Shown here: positions 7,874 through 16,647 of the stretch, piece by piece | Layout: the number at the start of each line of letters is the position of its first letter | How positions within the stretch are numbered: the stretch's first letter is position 1 | NCBI GenBank assembly: GCA_903926565.1 | Contig: CAIYJU010000127.1 | Location: forward strand, 1 to 44,455 | DNA: 44,455 bases | Origin: an uncultured Bacteroidales bacterium | GTDB lineage: Bacteria; Bacteroidota; Bacteroidia; Bacteroidales; FEN-979 | Reading direction: 5' to 3' | Position numbers and translations under genes: made by a program | Notes under the pieces: generated by a model | What the model was told of the DNA's origin: nothing | Databases searched by the model: none | The model's input: only the letters and a program-made list of their open reading frames with translations

Positions 7874-7881
7874 TAATTTTG
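7874..7881 (+). promoter_or_regulatory. -7 box for the NifU-like gene
   Basis: TAATTTTG fits TAnnTTTG and lies 35 bp before the ATG at 7917. The -33 TTG is not obvious. It argues for the internal ATG at 7917 and against a start at or before the box. Confidence 0.45.
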
Positions 7882-7916
7882 CCAGCTCGTATTTAAATAA
7901 TTCAATATATTTTCCC

Positions 7917-8165
7917 ATGGTTGAAAACGCAGAACTCGAATCGAAAGTAAAAAATGTTCTTGAACAGATCCGTCCTTATCTGCAGGCAGACGGAGGAGAT
8001 GTTGAATATGTGAACATTACCGAAGATAATACGGTGAACATCCGTTTGCTCGGTATGTGCGGAAATTGTCCCCACAGCCAGATGACCCTGAAAAACGGCA
8101 TCGAAGCAGCAGTTATCAGGGCACTTCCTGAAATTAAATCGGTGGAATCGGTTTCTGCCGAATAG
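7917..8165 (+). CDS. NifU-like Fe-S cluster scaffold protein
   Basis: 82 residues from MVENAELESKVKNVL. The whole protein is one NifU C-terminal (Nfu) domain: LEQIRPYLQADGGDVEYVNI, then GMCGNCPHSQMTLKNGIE with the CxxC pair that binds a 4Fe-4S cluster between subunits, ending PEIKSVESV. Nfu proteins accept or deliver Fe-S clusters to apo-enzymes in the cytosol. The gene ends 5 bp from the oppositely oriented nadE stop, leaving no room for a separate terminator. Confidence 0.93.
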   Translation: MVENAELESKVKNVLEQIRPYLQADGGDVEYVNITEDNTVNIRLLGMCGNCPHSQMTLKNGIEAAVIRALPEIKSVESVSAE

Positions 8166-8170
8166 CCTGT

Positions 8171-9829
8171 CTAAGAGAGGTATTTCCCTACGATGGGCAT
8201 GCGTCGCCCCATTCCGAATGCTTTGGGAGAAATCCGGAGGATCGGTGGCGTCTGGTAACGCTTGTATTCATTGTTGTTGACCAGCCTCAGTATTTTTTTT
8301 ACGACCTCAGCATCATACCCCCCGGCAATTAATTCGTCAGGACCTGTGCGCATTTCGATATAAAGGTAAAGTATCCGGTCGAGAATGTCATAGTCAGGCA
8401 AAGAATCCGAATCCTTCTGATCAGGCCGTAATTCGGCTGAAGGGGGCTTCACAATAGAGTTGTGCGGGATAACCTCCTGCTCTTTGTTGATGAATTTTGC
8501 CAGGTCGTATACCTGTGTTTTGTAAACATCCCCCAGCACGGAAATTCCGCCGCACATATCGCCGTAAAGGGTTCCGTAGCCAACGGCTGCTTCACTTTTA
8601 TTTGATGTGTTCAGCAGGATATAGCCAAATTTGTTGGACAATGCCATGAGAATCACGGCACGTATACGTGCCTGGATATTCTCCTCAGCCAGGTTGAACG
8701 GCAGTCCGGCAAACTGTGTCTTCAGTGTCGCTTCGAAAGAATGAAACGCATCGGCAATCGGAATGATTTCATATTGAACATCCAGGTTGTCGGCCAACAC
8801 AACGGCATCAGAAATGCTGTGATCCGAAGAGAACTGAGAGGGGAGCATGATGGCCCGTACATTCCCGTTGCCAAGTGCCCGGGCAGCCAATACCAGTGTA
8901 ACGGCTGAATCAATGCCTCCCGACAAACCGAGCACGGCTTTCGAAAACCCCATTTTCCCGAAGTAATCACGGATGCCCAGAATCAGCGCATCATGGATCA
9001 GGCTAATGGAATTTTGGGAATATGATGTCCGGAAGCCGCCAGGTTTTGCATTTTGCCTTTTGCTTTCTGCACTTTGCAATTCATATATACAAAAATCCTC
9101 TTCAAATTTTTTCAGCGACTCAACAACCTGTCCCTGCTCATCAATAACCATCGAATCCCCGTCGAAGATCAGTTCAGTTTGCCCGCCGATCTGGTTTACA
9201 TAAATCACCTGCAGGTTATACGCAACAGCGTTTTTTGCCAGGATATCGCGCCTGGTTTCAGGTTGATTGTAACTGAAGGGTGATGCGGCTATATTGATGA
9301 TGACATCGGGATCAAGCCTCTTCAGCTCATCCATCGGGTTACGGATATAGAGCGGATCATCGGAAATATTCCACAGATCTTCGCAGATTGTCATTGCAAA
9401 GCGGCACTCCTTGTATTCTACGACAGAATATGGAAGCCTGTTGGGCTCGAAGTAACGGTATTCATCGAATACATCGTAATTTGGGAGCAAAGTTTTATGG
9501 GCTTTGGCAAGAACCTTCCCATCGGCCAGGAAATATGCGGAATTGTAGAGCGGTTTGCCTTTCGGTGCCGGGTTGACAGAAGGAGCTCCCACGATGGCGG
9601 CAATTCCCCGGCATTTTTCAGCAATCAGGGCAACAGCTTCATCGCTACGCCGGATAAAATCGTCGAATTCGAGGAAATCACGCGGAGGATAACCACATAC
9701 GGAGAGTTCGGCAAACACCACGACATCTGCATCTTTCGATTTCGCAATCTCAATGTTTTCGATGATCCGCGAAACATTGTTGCCGAAATCGCCAACACGG
9801 TAGTTGAGCTGTGCCAGGGCGATCTTCAT
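8171..9829 (-). CDS. nadE: Glutamine-dependent NAD+ synthetase
   Basis: 552 residues. It makes NAD+ from deamido-NAD+ with ATP and ammonia taken from glutamine. The N-terminal nitrilase-type glutaminase (about 1-250) shows FAELSVCGYPPRDF (Glu), AKAHKTLLPNYDVFDEYRYF (Lys) and MTICEDLWN (Cys nucleophile). The C-terminal synthetase (about 275-552) has the PP-loop VLGLSGGIDSAVTL and NTSNKSEAAVGYGTLYGDMCGG. Between the two lies a 35-bp array of 7-bp units (9043-9077, residues about 251-263: LQSAESKRQNAKP) that looks like an inserted spacer. It overlaps no neighbour; the barrel gene ends 9 bp upstream. nadE next to gldB is an arrangement also known in Flavobacterium. Confidence 0.96.
   Translation of the reverse strand: MKIALAQLNYRVGDFGNNVSRIIENIEIAKSKDADVVVFAELSVCGYPPRDFLEFDDFIRRSDEAVALIAEKCRGIAAIVGAPSVNPAPKGKPLYNSAYFLADGKVLAKAHKTLLPNYDVFDEYRYFEPNRLPYSVVEYKECRFAMTICEDLWNISDDPLYIRNPMDELKRLDPDVIINIAASPFSYNQPETRRDILAKNAVAYNLQVIYVNQIGGQTELIFDGDSMVIDEQGQVVESLKKFEEDFCIYELQSAESKRQNAKPGGFRTSYSQNSISLIHDALILGIRDYFGKMGFSKAVLGLSGGIDSAVTLVLAARALGNGNVRAIMLPSQFSSDHSISDAVVLADNLDVQYEIIPIADAFHSFEATLKTQFAGLPFNLAEENIQARIRAVILMALSNKFGYILLNTSNKSEAAVGYGTLYGDMCGGISVLGDVYKTQVYDLAKFINKEQEVIPHNSIVKPPSAELRPDQKDSDSLPDYDILDRILYLYIEMRTGPDELIAGGYDAEVVKKILRLVNNNEYKRYQTPPILRISPKAFGMGRRMPIVGKYLS
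9043..9077 (-). repeat. Heptamer array inside nadE
   Basis: Five consecutive 7-bp units, each of the form GCAAANN or GCAGAAA on the minus (sense) strand, with no spacer. It falls exactly in the linker between the glutaminase and synthetase domains. The period is 7, so the reading frame rotates from unit to unit. Confidence 0.85.
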
Positions 9830-9838
9830 GATAATGGA

Positions 9839-10546
9839 TTAAAAAATGAACCCGATATTGAGTTCTACGTAGTTCAGGTGGCTTTTCAGAGTCTCATTTG
9901 TCGAGTAGTTGGTCCCTTTGAGAACGTTGTTGAGCGAGCTGGAAAATGAGAGCCCGATGAGAACACGCGATGTCTTATCAATGTGGTATTCTGTTCCGAT
10001 GCCGATCAGCAGTGATTCGCGGATCAAGGTCGTGCCTTCATTGAATTCGTAATTCAGTACCTGCGGCTCGCCAACGGCGGGTTGGAAATCATCCTTTTTA
10101 TTGGCATTCAGGCGAAAACCGGTGCCAAAGCCAATCTGGCCGAAGTAAGACATTTTGCCGAAGACTTTGGTTGACATCTTGACCGTCAGAGGGATCTCAA
10201 GGTACAGGATTTTGTATGTGCTGGTTATTGCACCATATTTTACAACATACTTGTTGTTTTCAGCGACCTGTAAAGAATCGTTGTAGTTAAGGCTCCCGTT
10301 GATATACTGGAAGTTCAACCCGGTTGAAAAAGCGTAGTTTTCAGAAAAATAAAAATCAGCTATTAGTCCGATGGTGCCGCCGAATCTGGCTCCGTCCGAT
10401 GAATATCCCTTGGTTCCCGGGTTCATCCATCCTACATTCGGGGCAATTTTCAATCCGAGTTTTACAGGTATTTTTGTCTGACCCAGGATTGTTCCGGAAG
10501 TGAAAAAAAGCAAAAGAGCTATAAATAAGGGTAGTGGTTTTCTCAT
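9839..10546 (-). CDS. Outer-membrane beta-barrel protein (porin/PorT-like family)
   Basis: 235 residues with a signal peptide ending TSGTILGQ. The pattern KIPVKLGLKIAPNVGWMNP, GGTIGLIADFYFSENYAFSTGLNFQYING, ILYLEIPLTVKM and the final FVELNIGFIF-like strand (YVELNIGFIF) is that of the outer-membrane beta-barrel family (PF13568-type) widespread in Bacteroidota; the phrase YLEIPLTVK is especially typical. PorT of the type IX system belongs to the same broad group, but nothing here proves it is PorT. It is 9 bp upstream of nadE and divergent from gldB. Confidence 0.85.
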   Translation of the reverse strand: MRKPLPLFIALLLFFTSGTILGQTKIPVKLGLKIAPNVGWMNPGTKGYSSDGARFGGTIGLIADFYFSENYAFSTGLNFQYINGSLNYNDSLQVAENNKYVVKYGAITSTYKILYLEIPLTVKMSTKVFGKMSYFGQIGFGTGFRLNANKKDDFQPAVGEPQVLNYEFNEGTTLIRESLLIGIGTEYHIDKTSRVLIGLSFSSSLNNVLKGTNYSTNETLKSHLNYVELNIGFIF

Positions 10547-10583
10547 GACAATAATTTAATTAGTAAACAGATAAATACCGGAA

Positions 10584-10591
10584 CAAATGTA
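10584..10591 (-). promoter_or_regulatory. -7 box for the barrel-nadE operon
   Basis: TACATTTG on the minus strand fits TAnnTTTG, about 38 bp before the ATG at 10546. No TTG at the right distance upstream. Confidence 0.4.
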
Positions 10592-10652
10592 ACCATTAAT
10601 CATCCAGTCGTTCATCGATTATTTGTATTTTTATCCAAAAATAATCAACATG

Positions 10653-10749
10653 AAACCACAAAGTCCGCACAAAGTCGCACAAAGAATGGGTTGATTGCCG
10701 GACATACCCCTTCGGCGCCTTTGTGGCTCCTTTGTGTGCCTTTGTGGAT
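10653..10749. repeat. Inverted CACAAAG repeat element
   Basis: The left arm (10653-10684) carries CCACAAAG, GCACAAAG and GCACAAAG; the right arm (10718-10749) carries the same motif inverted (CTTTGTGG, CTTTGTGT, CTTTGTGG). About 33 bp lie between. The RNA could fold into a long imperfect hairpin. Related one-sided or altered copies occur at 7024 and 42729. It sits between the divergent barrel and gldB genes. Confidence 0.75.
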
Positions 10750-10841
10750 AAATTTTCAGGCACCAGCATAACACTCTAAGAAATTTTTGCCGGACAATAT
10801 TCTGGGATGATTCCGTTTAATCAAAAAATAAAATTACACAA

Positions 10842-11846
10842 ATGAAGCAGTGGGCAGGGGTTGTCATTATTTTAGGCCTGGCAATTTTGTCAGGGTGTGG
10901 GCTGGGAAAGCGAAGGCTCGATGTGGATGTTTCAAATGTCACACTTGCCGATGTGAAAATCCACCGGTATGATGTCGATTTATTCAGGGTGCGAAAGGAT
11001 CGTCTGCTTCAGGATCTCGAATCACTGAAACCTGAATACCCTGTATTTCTTGACACCAACCTGCGAGATCCGGCAACACTTGAAGGATTGAAGTCGTTTC
11101 TTGAAAGCCCCCGGATCATTGGCTTTCATGCCGCAGTTGACAGCCAGTACCGGCAAATTGCGGGACTTGAAAAGGATCTGACACAGGCGTTGAAGCATTA
11201 TCTCTATTATTATCCCCGGTATAAAATCCCAATGGTATATACCTATATTTCAGGTGGAGAGTATGATTACCCGATTGAGTTTGGTAACAATGTATTGCTG
11301 ATCGGGCTTGACAACTATCTTGGAACCGGATTTAAGCCATATGTGTCCGATGGTTTACCTGCGTACAGGATGATTCAGATGACACCCTCGAATATTATCC
11401 CGGAATGTATGAACGTTCTCGGTAAGATAACCTATCCCGGGAAGTTGCCGGGAAACAACCTCCTGGAGCAAATGATTGAGGCAGGGAAACGGTTGCTGTT
11501 CGTAGAGGCGATGATGCCACAGGCAGAAGAGAGATTGCTGATCGGGTATTCCAAAGAGCAACATGAATGGATCGTAAAGAATGAAGCCCATGTATGGGCA
11601 GCCATCATTGAAAACAGGATGTTATATACCACAGATGGCAAACTGATCAGGACATTCATGGCTGACGGCCCTTTTACCGCGGAATTTTCTAAAGATGCAC
11701 CTGCACGGCTCGGAGAATGGCTCGGATGGCAGATCGTCAGGGAATATTATGAAAAGAACCCTGAAGTCACTTTACAGTTGGTCATGACCGAAACAGATGC
11801 ACAAAAGATACTCAGTAATTCGGGCTATAAACCGGAAAAAGAGTAA
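10842..11846 (+). CDS. gldB: Gliding-motility lipoprotein GldB
   Basis: 334 residues with a lipoprotein signal peptide; lipobox LSGC places the lipidated Cys near residue 19. The body matches GldB: KIHRYDVDLFRVRKDRLLQDLESLKPEYPVFLD at the start, FGNNVLLIGLDNYLGTGFKPYV and YPGKLPGNNLLEQMIEAGKRLLFVEAMMP in the middle, VWAAIIENRMLYTTDGKLI and the end RLGEWLGWQIVREYYEKNPEVTLQLV. In Flavobacterium johnsoniae GldB is needed for gliding, which depends on the type IX secretion machinery; in non-gliding relatives the role is less clear. The FG-GAP protein at 40256 carries a type IX sorting domain, which fits. Confidence 0.9.
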   Translation: MKQWAGVVIILGLAILSGCGLGKRRLDVDVSNVTLADVKIHRYDVDLFRVRKDRLLQDLESLKPEYPVFLDTNLRDPATLEGLKSFLESPRIIGFHAAVDSQYRQIAGLEKDLTQALKHYLYYYPRYKIPMVYTYISGGEYDYPIEFGNNVLLIGLDNYLGTGFKPYVSDGLPAYRMIQMTPSNIIPECMNVLGKITYPGKLPGNNLLEQMIEAGKRLLFVEAMMPQAEERLLIGYSKEQHEWIVKNEAHVWAAIIENRMLYTTDGKLIRTFMADGPFTAEFSKDAPARLGEWLGWQIVREYYEKNPEVTLQLVMTETDAQKILSNSGYKPEKE

Positions 11847-11925
11847 CCCGCATTTGTTGATAACTTTTCTAACCGGACCCTCCACCTTTTTTCTTTTAGC
11901 TGATTAAGCAGGTAAAACGCTTAAC

Positions 11926-13464
11926 ATGCTCGTAAAAACATTTGGCAGTGCCGTATTCGGCATCAGGGCGATCACCGTGACAGTGGAAGTCTATATGGAT
12001 CAGGGGATTCAATTTTTCATGGTCGGATTGCCCGACAATGCCGTGAAGGAGAGCCACCATCGCATCGAATCTGCCCTGCGTAACAACGGACAACGGATTC
12101 CGGGAAAGAAGATCATCATCAACATGGCACCAGCGGATATCCGAAAGGAAGGCTCCTCCTACGATTTGACCATCGCCATCGGAATCCTGGCAGCAAATGA
12201 AATAATTAAAGCAGAAAAGCTGGATAAATATATGATCATGGGGGAGCTTTCCCTGGATGGGGGACTGATGCCCATCAAAGGAGCGCTCCCCATTGCCATC
12301 GAAGCGCATGAAAGGGGTTTTAAGGGAATTCTGTTGCCGTTGCAGAATGCGCGGGAGGCTTCGATTGTCAGCGGACTGGATGTGTATGGGATAACTTCGA
12401 TAACGCAGGTTATTGGTTTTTTCAATGATGAGGTCAGCCTGACGCCGGCGAAAATGGAGACCCAGGATGATTTTGCAAAGCAGGCTTCGCGTTATGAACA
12501 TGATTTTTCTGATGTGCGCGGACAGGAAAACATCAAACGTGCACTGGAAATTGGGGCTGCCGGCGGGCATAATGTTATTTTAATCGGCCCTCCCGGTTCA
12601 GGAAAAACCATGCTGGCCAAGCGGATACCCTCCATTCTGCCCCCGTTGAATTTAAAGGAGGCCCTGGAAACCACAAAAATACACTCGGTTGCCGGTAAAT
12701 TGGGGAGTCACCGGTCATTGGTGCTGATGCGGCCTTTCAGGGCTCCGCATCATACTATTTCCGATATGGCACTTGTAGGTGGCGGAAGTATACCCCAGCC
12801 CGGGGAAATTTCCTTGTCGCACAATGGAGTTTTATTCCTGGATGAGTTGCCGGAATTCAAGCGTACCGTTCTGGAGGTGTTGAGGCAACCCATGGAGGAC
12901 CGTGTGGTGACGATTTCCCGGGCCAAAATGACCATTGAATTTCCCGCGAGTTTTATGCTGATTGCCGCGATGAATCCATGCCCTTGTGGATACTACAACC
13001 ACCCTGCCATCCCATGTCAATGCAAGTCGGGTGAAGTTCAGAAATACATCAACCGGATATCCGGGCCACTGTTTGACCGCATCGACATTCATATTGAGGT
13101 TGTTCCGGTTGACTTCAAAAGGTTAAGCGATTCACGGCAAACGGAGCGGAGCATGACGATCAGGGAAAGGGTAATCGGTGCCAGGCAGATTCAGGAAAAG
13201 CGGTTTGAGGGGATGGATGGAATCCACAGCAATTCGCAGATCCCGTCAAAAATGCTGAGGGAGGTTTGCAGGGTAACTGACGCAGGGAATAGCCTGCTGA
13301 AAACTGCCATGGACCGGCTTGGTCTTTCGGCAAGGGCTTATGACCGGATTCTGAAAGTTTCCAGAACCATTGCGGACCTGGAACATTCGGCTGATATTCA
13401 GACAGAACACCTTGCAGAGGCGATCAATTACCGGTCGCTGGATCGGGATAGTTGGGGAAGGTAA
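11926..13464 (+). CDS. YifB/ComM family Mg-chelatase-like AAA+ ATPase
   Basis: 512 residues, full length. An N-terminal Lon-S5-like domain (MLVKTFGSAVFGIRA, FFMVGLPDNAVKESHHRI, NMAPADIRKEGSSYDL) is followed by the AAA+ domain with Walker A GPPGSGKTM near residue 222 and Walker B GVLFLDELPEF, the cysteine cluster NPCPCGYYNHPAIPCQCKSG, and the C-terminal lid domain ([21 protein letters not shown]). ComM homologues drive branch migration during uptake and integration of DNA. Its last 120 residues are present again, diverged, at 16648-17019 on the far side of the adhesin gene. Confidence 0.93.
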   Translation: MLVKTFGSAVFGIRAITVTVEVYMDQGIQFFMVGLPDNAVKESHHRIESALRNNGQRIPGKKIIINMAPADIRKEGSSYDLTIAIGILAANEIIKAEKLDKYMIMGELSLDGGLMPIKGALPIAIEAHERGFKGILLPLQNAREASIVSGLDVYGITSITQVIGFFNDEVSLTPAKMETQDDFAKQASRYEHDFSDVRGQENIKRALEIGAAGGHNVILIGPPGSGKTMLAKRIPSILPPLNLKEALETTKIHSVAGKLGSHRSLVLMRPFRAPHHTISDMALVGGGSIPQPGEISLSHNGVLFLDELPEFKRTVLEVLRQPMEDRVVTISRAKMTIEFPASFMLIAAMNPCPCGYYNHPAIPCQCKSGEVQKYINRISGPLFDRIDIHIEVVPVDFKRLSDSRQTERSMTIRERVIGARQIQEKRFEGMDGIHSNSQIPSKMLREVCRVTDAGNSLLKTAMDRLGLSARAYDRILKVSRTIADLEHSADIQTEHLAEAINYRSLDRDSWGR

Positions 13465-13480
13465 CGCTGTTTACCATAAA

Positions 13481-13500
13481 TTGTTAATATTTGTTAATAT
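13481..13500. repeat. Tandem 10-bp repeat upstream of adhesin gene
   Basis: TTGTTAATAT occurs twice head to tail, directly after yifB and 25 bp upstream of the adhesin -7 box. It may be an operator or the upstream promoter region. Confidence 0.5.
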
Positions 13501-13524
13501 GGTAAAGGGAAAAAAAATCTACTT

Positions 13525-13532
13525 TATATTTG
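13525..13532 (+). promoter_or_regulatory. -7 box for the adhesin gene
   Basis: TATATTTG fits TAnnTTTG, 38 bp before the ATG at 13570. The TTTG at 13490-13493 is too far (31 bp) for the usual 19-21-bp spacer. Confidence 0.45.
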
Positions 13533-13569
13533 TGAGAAAAAAAGTACAATAATACCTAAACCTAATGCT

Positions 13570-16500
13570 ATGAAACACATAATACTAACTGTAATACTTA
13601 TTGTGGTTTTCGCATACACTCATAAAGCCCAGGTTTCTGTCAACATCGACAACACTGCCCCGGATGTCTCCGCCATGCTGGATGTTAAGTCATCCGGAAA
13701 AGGTATTCTCGTTCCAAGGATGACCCTGATAGAACGCAATGCGATCTCTTCCCCTGCCACAGGGCTTGTTGTTTTTCAGACCAACGGCACGCCCGGATTT
13801 TATTATAATGCGGGGATACCGGCATCACCTGATTGGCGAATGATAGGGTACAATGCAGGAACCTTCAGCCAATGGAGTACGAACGGGACCGACATTTATT
13901 ATAATGCAGGTAACGTGGGAATCGGAACGAGTTCGCCGGCAGCCAAATTGGATGTCACCGGGGATGCATACGTGAATGGTCTTACGATCGGCAAAGGAAA
14001 GAATTCTCTATCCGGTAACACGGCAGTCGGCTCTTTTGCCCTCTATGATATATCCACAGGGGATTACAATACGGCTTCAGGACAGAATGTCCTGGCAAAC
14101 ACCAAAACCGGTTATGGAAATTCCGGATTCGGTCGTAGTGTTTTAACGTTGAACCTGTCCGGCAATTACAATACAGTAATGGGATACAATGCCATGTACA
14201 ACAACGCTTCCGGCAGCAGTAATGTCGCAATCGGGCCTGCAGCCTTGTATCACAATACGGTGGGCAGCAACCTGGTAGCCATAGGGGACTCAGCGCTTTT
14301 CAGCCAGGTTTTTGACCCTTTGGGGATGTACAGCAATACGGCGATCGGGAGCAAAGCAATGTTGTCCAATACCTCCGGAAGCCATAATACCGCGGTTGGG
14401 GCATGGTCGCTAAACAGCAACACAACCGGACAACATAACACGGCGACCGGTATCTTTGCTCTTCGGGTCAACTCAATAGGGGGTGACAATACGGCGACCG
14501 GGGCACATACGCTGGAATTTAATACAGGTTATCATAATACCGGACATGGTTCAGGATCCCTGGCGATGAACAATGCGGGGAATTATAACAGCGCCAGTGG
14601 TTCTTATGCTATATACTCCAATACCACCGGAAGCGGCAATGCTGCATTCGGTTATCATGCCTTATATAACAACACTACCGGATACAGTAATATTGCCATA
14701 GGTGTGTCCGCATTAGCCAATAATATCAGTGGAAACTCCCTGGTTGCCATCGGGGATTCTGCATTGTTTACTCAAAACGGAGGGGCCGGAAAAAACACTG
14801 CCGTCGGGAGCAAATCCATGTATGCCAATTCCCTTGGATATGCCAATACTGCACTAGGATTTCAGGCGCTGACAAGCAACCTGACGGCAGCGAATAATAC
14901 GGGCATCGGAACTGAAGCGCTGAAAAGCAACAGCATGGGCGAGTACAATACGGCAGTTGGCAGCCAGGCGTTATACGCGAATACCACGGGTGGCAAAAAT
15001 ACAGCGGTCGGCAGCCTGGCATTGATGTCCAACAGCGAAGGAACGGATAATACAGCCGTTGGAGGGAATGCACTTGCCGGGAATACAACCGGCAGCAACA
15101 ATGTTGCTGTCGGGTATAACGCCATGGTTACAAATATAGTGGCATCAGACAATACCGCCCTTGGTAACTTTTCCCTGAATTCCAACATCGGCGGAAACAG
15201 CAATGTGGCCAACGGGCTTGGATCGATGTACATGAACACCATTGGAAAGAATAACACAGCTGTTGGTCGGGAATCGTTGTGGAAAAACACGACCGGATCC
15301 TCAAACACTGCCATAGGGATTCATGCATTGTACAACAATACGACCCGTTCCAATCTGGTCGCCATCGGTGATTCAGCGTTATTCAGTCAAACCGGCGGTG
15401 GATTGGGGAAAAATACTGCCACCGGCAGCAAAGCCCTTTATGCCAATGCAAGTGGCAACAGCAACACCGCTAACGGGTATAAAGCGCTCTATGCAAATAC
15501 AGGTGATGCCAACACCTCCATGGGCAGCCTGGCCCTAACGAGCAATACCTCGGGTTATGATAATTGTGCGTTAGGCGTCGATGCATTGACCAGCAATTCT
15601 ACCGGATTTGGAAACACTTCGGTTGGCAAAGGATCTTCCAATGCCAACGCAACAGGGAAGGGGAATATCGCCATCGGTATCCGTTCTTTATACAGCAACG
15701 TGAGCGGAAGCAGGATGGTTGCCATCGGTGATTCAGCCCTTTTTTATCTGAACGGAGGTACCGGTAATAATACCGCGGTTGGCAGTAAGGTTTTATATTT
15801 TAATTCAACCGGAAATGATAATACCGCAATGGGGAACATGGCGCTTGATTTCAACAATGGATCATACAACTCGGCCTTTGGCAGTGATGCCCTGGGATCC
15901 AATTTTTCGGGCAACTACAGTACGGCCATCGGATACAATGCCCTTACCAGTTCCACCGGATCAAACAATACAGCGGTAGGGAGCAATTGTCTGGCACTAT
16001 TTAGCGGGAGCAACCTGACCGCTGTCGGGCAAGGCGCTTCATTAGCCGCAGCCGGTTATTCCAATGCGTCGGCTTTTGGTTATACAGCCATTGTCAATGC
16101 TTCCAACAAGGTCAGGATCGGCAATGCCAGTGTGAATGTCATCGAGGGACAGGTAGGCTGGAGCTTCCCGTCGGATGCAAGGTTTAAATATGATATCCAT
16201 GATGACAATATACCCGGCCTGGCATTTGTGAACAAGCTTCACCCGGTAACCTACCGGTTCGATTCCCGGAAATTCGAACACCATATCCGGCAGAATCTTT
16301 CTCCGGATGCTGCCGGAAGTTCACCTGCTGAAAACCCTTCCGGGGAGAAAGCCCGCATGCAATCCGGTTTCCTGGCACAGGAGGTGGAAATGGCCTGCAA
16401 AGAGCTGAATTTTGATTTCAGCGGTCTGCATGTTCCTGAAAACCCAGAGGACAATTACAGCCTGTCATATGATTCCTTTGTTCCTCTGCTCGTTAAAGCT

Positions 16501-16614
16501 GTTCAGGAACAACAGGCGCTGATTGAATCGCAAAAGAATACCCTGCTTGAACAGCATGAGACCATAGAACAGCTGAAAGCAAGGTTGTCGGCAATAGAGC
16601 TGAAAGTCAGGTAG
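13570..16614 (+). CDS. Repeat-rich surface fibre protein with S74 chaperone domain
   Basis: 1014 residues with a signal peptide (MKHIILTVILIVVFAYTHKAQ). Residues about 25-100 form the Bacteroidota leader region (PDVSAMLDVKSSGKGILVPRMT). From about 135 to 830 there are some thirty repeats of about 23 residues of type NTAvGxxALxxNttGxx, like heads of YadA-type trimeric adhesins. VAIGDSALF marks a longer variant block four times (near 14277, 14745, 15360, 15720). Residues about 865-1000 are an intramolecular chaperone domain of the S74/tail-fibre type (SDARFKYDIHD, FVNKLHPVTYRFD, GFLAQEVE), ending in a coiled coil. The S74 domain normally drives trimerisation, in many members with self-cleavage. 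No type IX sorting domain is visible. The gene lies between two yifB 3' ends and probably arrived by recombination. Confidence 0.9.
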   Translation: MKHIILTVILIVVFAYTHKAQVSVNIDNTAPDVSAMLDVKSSGKGILVPRMTLIERNAISSPATGLVVFQTNGTPGFYYNAGIPASPDWRMIGYNAGTFSQWSTNGTDIYYNAGNVGIGTSSPAAKLDVTGDAYVNGLTIGKGKNSLSGNTAVGSFALYDISTGDYNTASGQNVLANTKTGYGNSGFGRSVLTLNLSGNYNTVMGYNAMYNNASGSSNVAIGPAALYHNTVGSNLVAIGDSALFSQVFDPLGMYSNTAIGSKAMLSNTSGSHNTAVGAWSLNSNTTGQHNTATGIFALRVNSIGGDNTATGAHTLEFNTGYHNTGHGSGSLAMNNAGNYNSASGSYAIYSNTTGSGNAAFGYHALYNNTTGYSNIAIGVSALANNISGNSLVAIGDSALFTQNGGAGKNTAVGSKSMYANSLGYANTALGFQALTSNLTAANNTGIGTEALKSNSMGEYNTAVGSQALYANTTGGKNTAVGSLALMSNSEGTDNTAVGGNALAGNTTGSNNVAVGYNAMVTNIVASDNTALGNFSLNSNIGGNSNVANGLGSMYMNTIGKNNTAVGRESLWKNTTGSSNTAIGIHALYNNTTRSNLVAIGDSALFSQTGGGLGKNTATGSKALYANASGNSNTANGYKALYANTGDANTSMGSLALTSNTSGYDNCALGVDALTSNSTGFGNTSVGKGSSNANATGKGNIAIGIRSLYSNVSGSRMVAIGDSALFYLNGGTGNNTAVGSKVLYFNSTGNDNTAMGNMALDFNNGSYNSAFGSDALGSNFSGNYSTAIGYNALTSSTGSNNTAVGSNCLALFSGSNLTAVGQGASLAAAGYSNASAFGYTAIVNASNKVRIGNASVNVIEGQVGWSFPSDARFKYDIHDDNIPGLAFVNKLHPVTYRFDSRKFEHHIRQNLSPDAAGSSPAENPSGEKARMQSGFLAQEVEMACKELNFDFSGLHVPENPEDNYSLSYDSFVPLLVKAVQEQQALIESQKNTLLEQHETIEQLKARLSAIELKVR

Positions 16615-16647
16615 GAGTTTTCCGGATTTCCCTGCAACCTTTTATCA

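Noticed and set aside
9839..10546. Calling the barrel protein PorT
   Set aside because: Only the broad outer-membrane barrel pattern is visible; PorT-specific features could not be confirmed.
11896..12570. 224-codon frame antisense to yifB
   Set aside because: Shadow of a well-supported conserved gene; composition typical of a reverse frame.
13990..16100. CRISPR or non-coding tandem repeat in the adhesin region
   Set aside because: The periodicity is at protein level in one long open frame.
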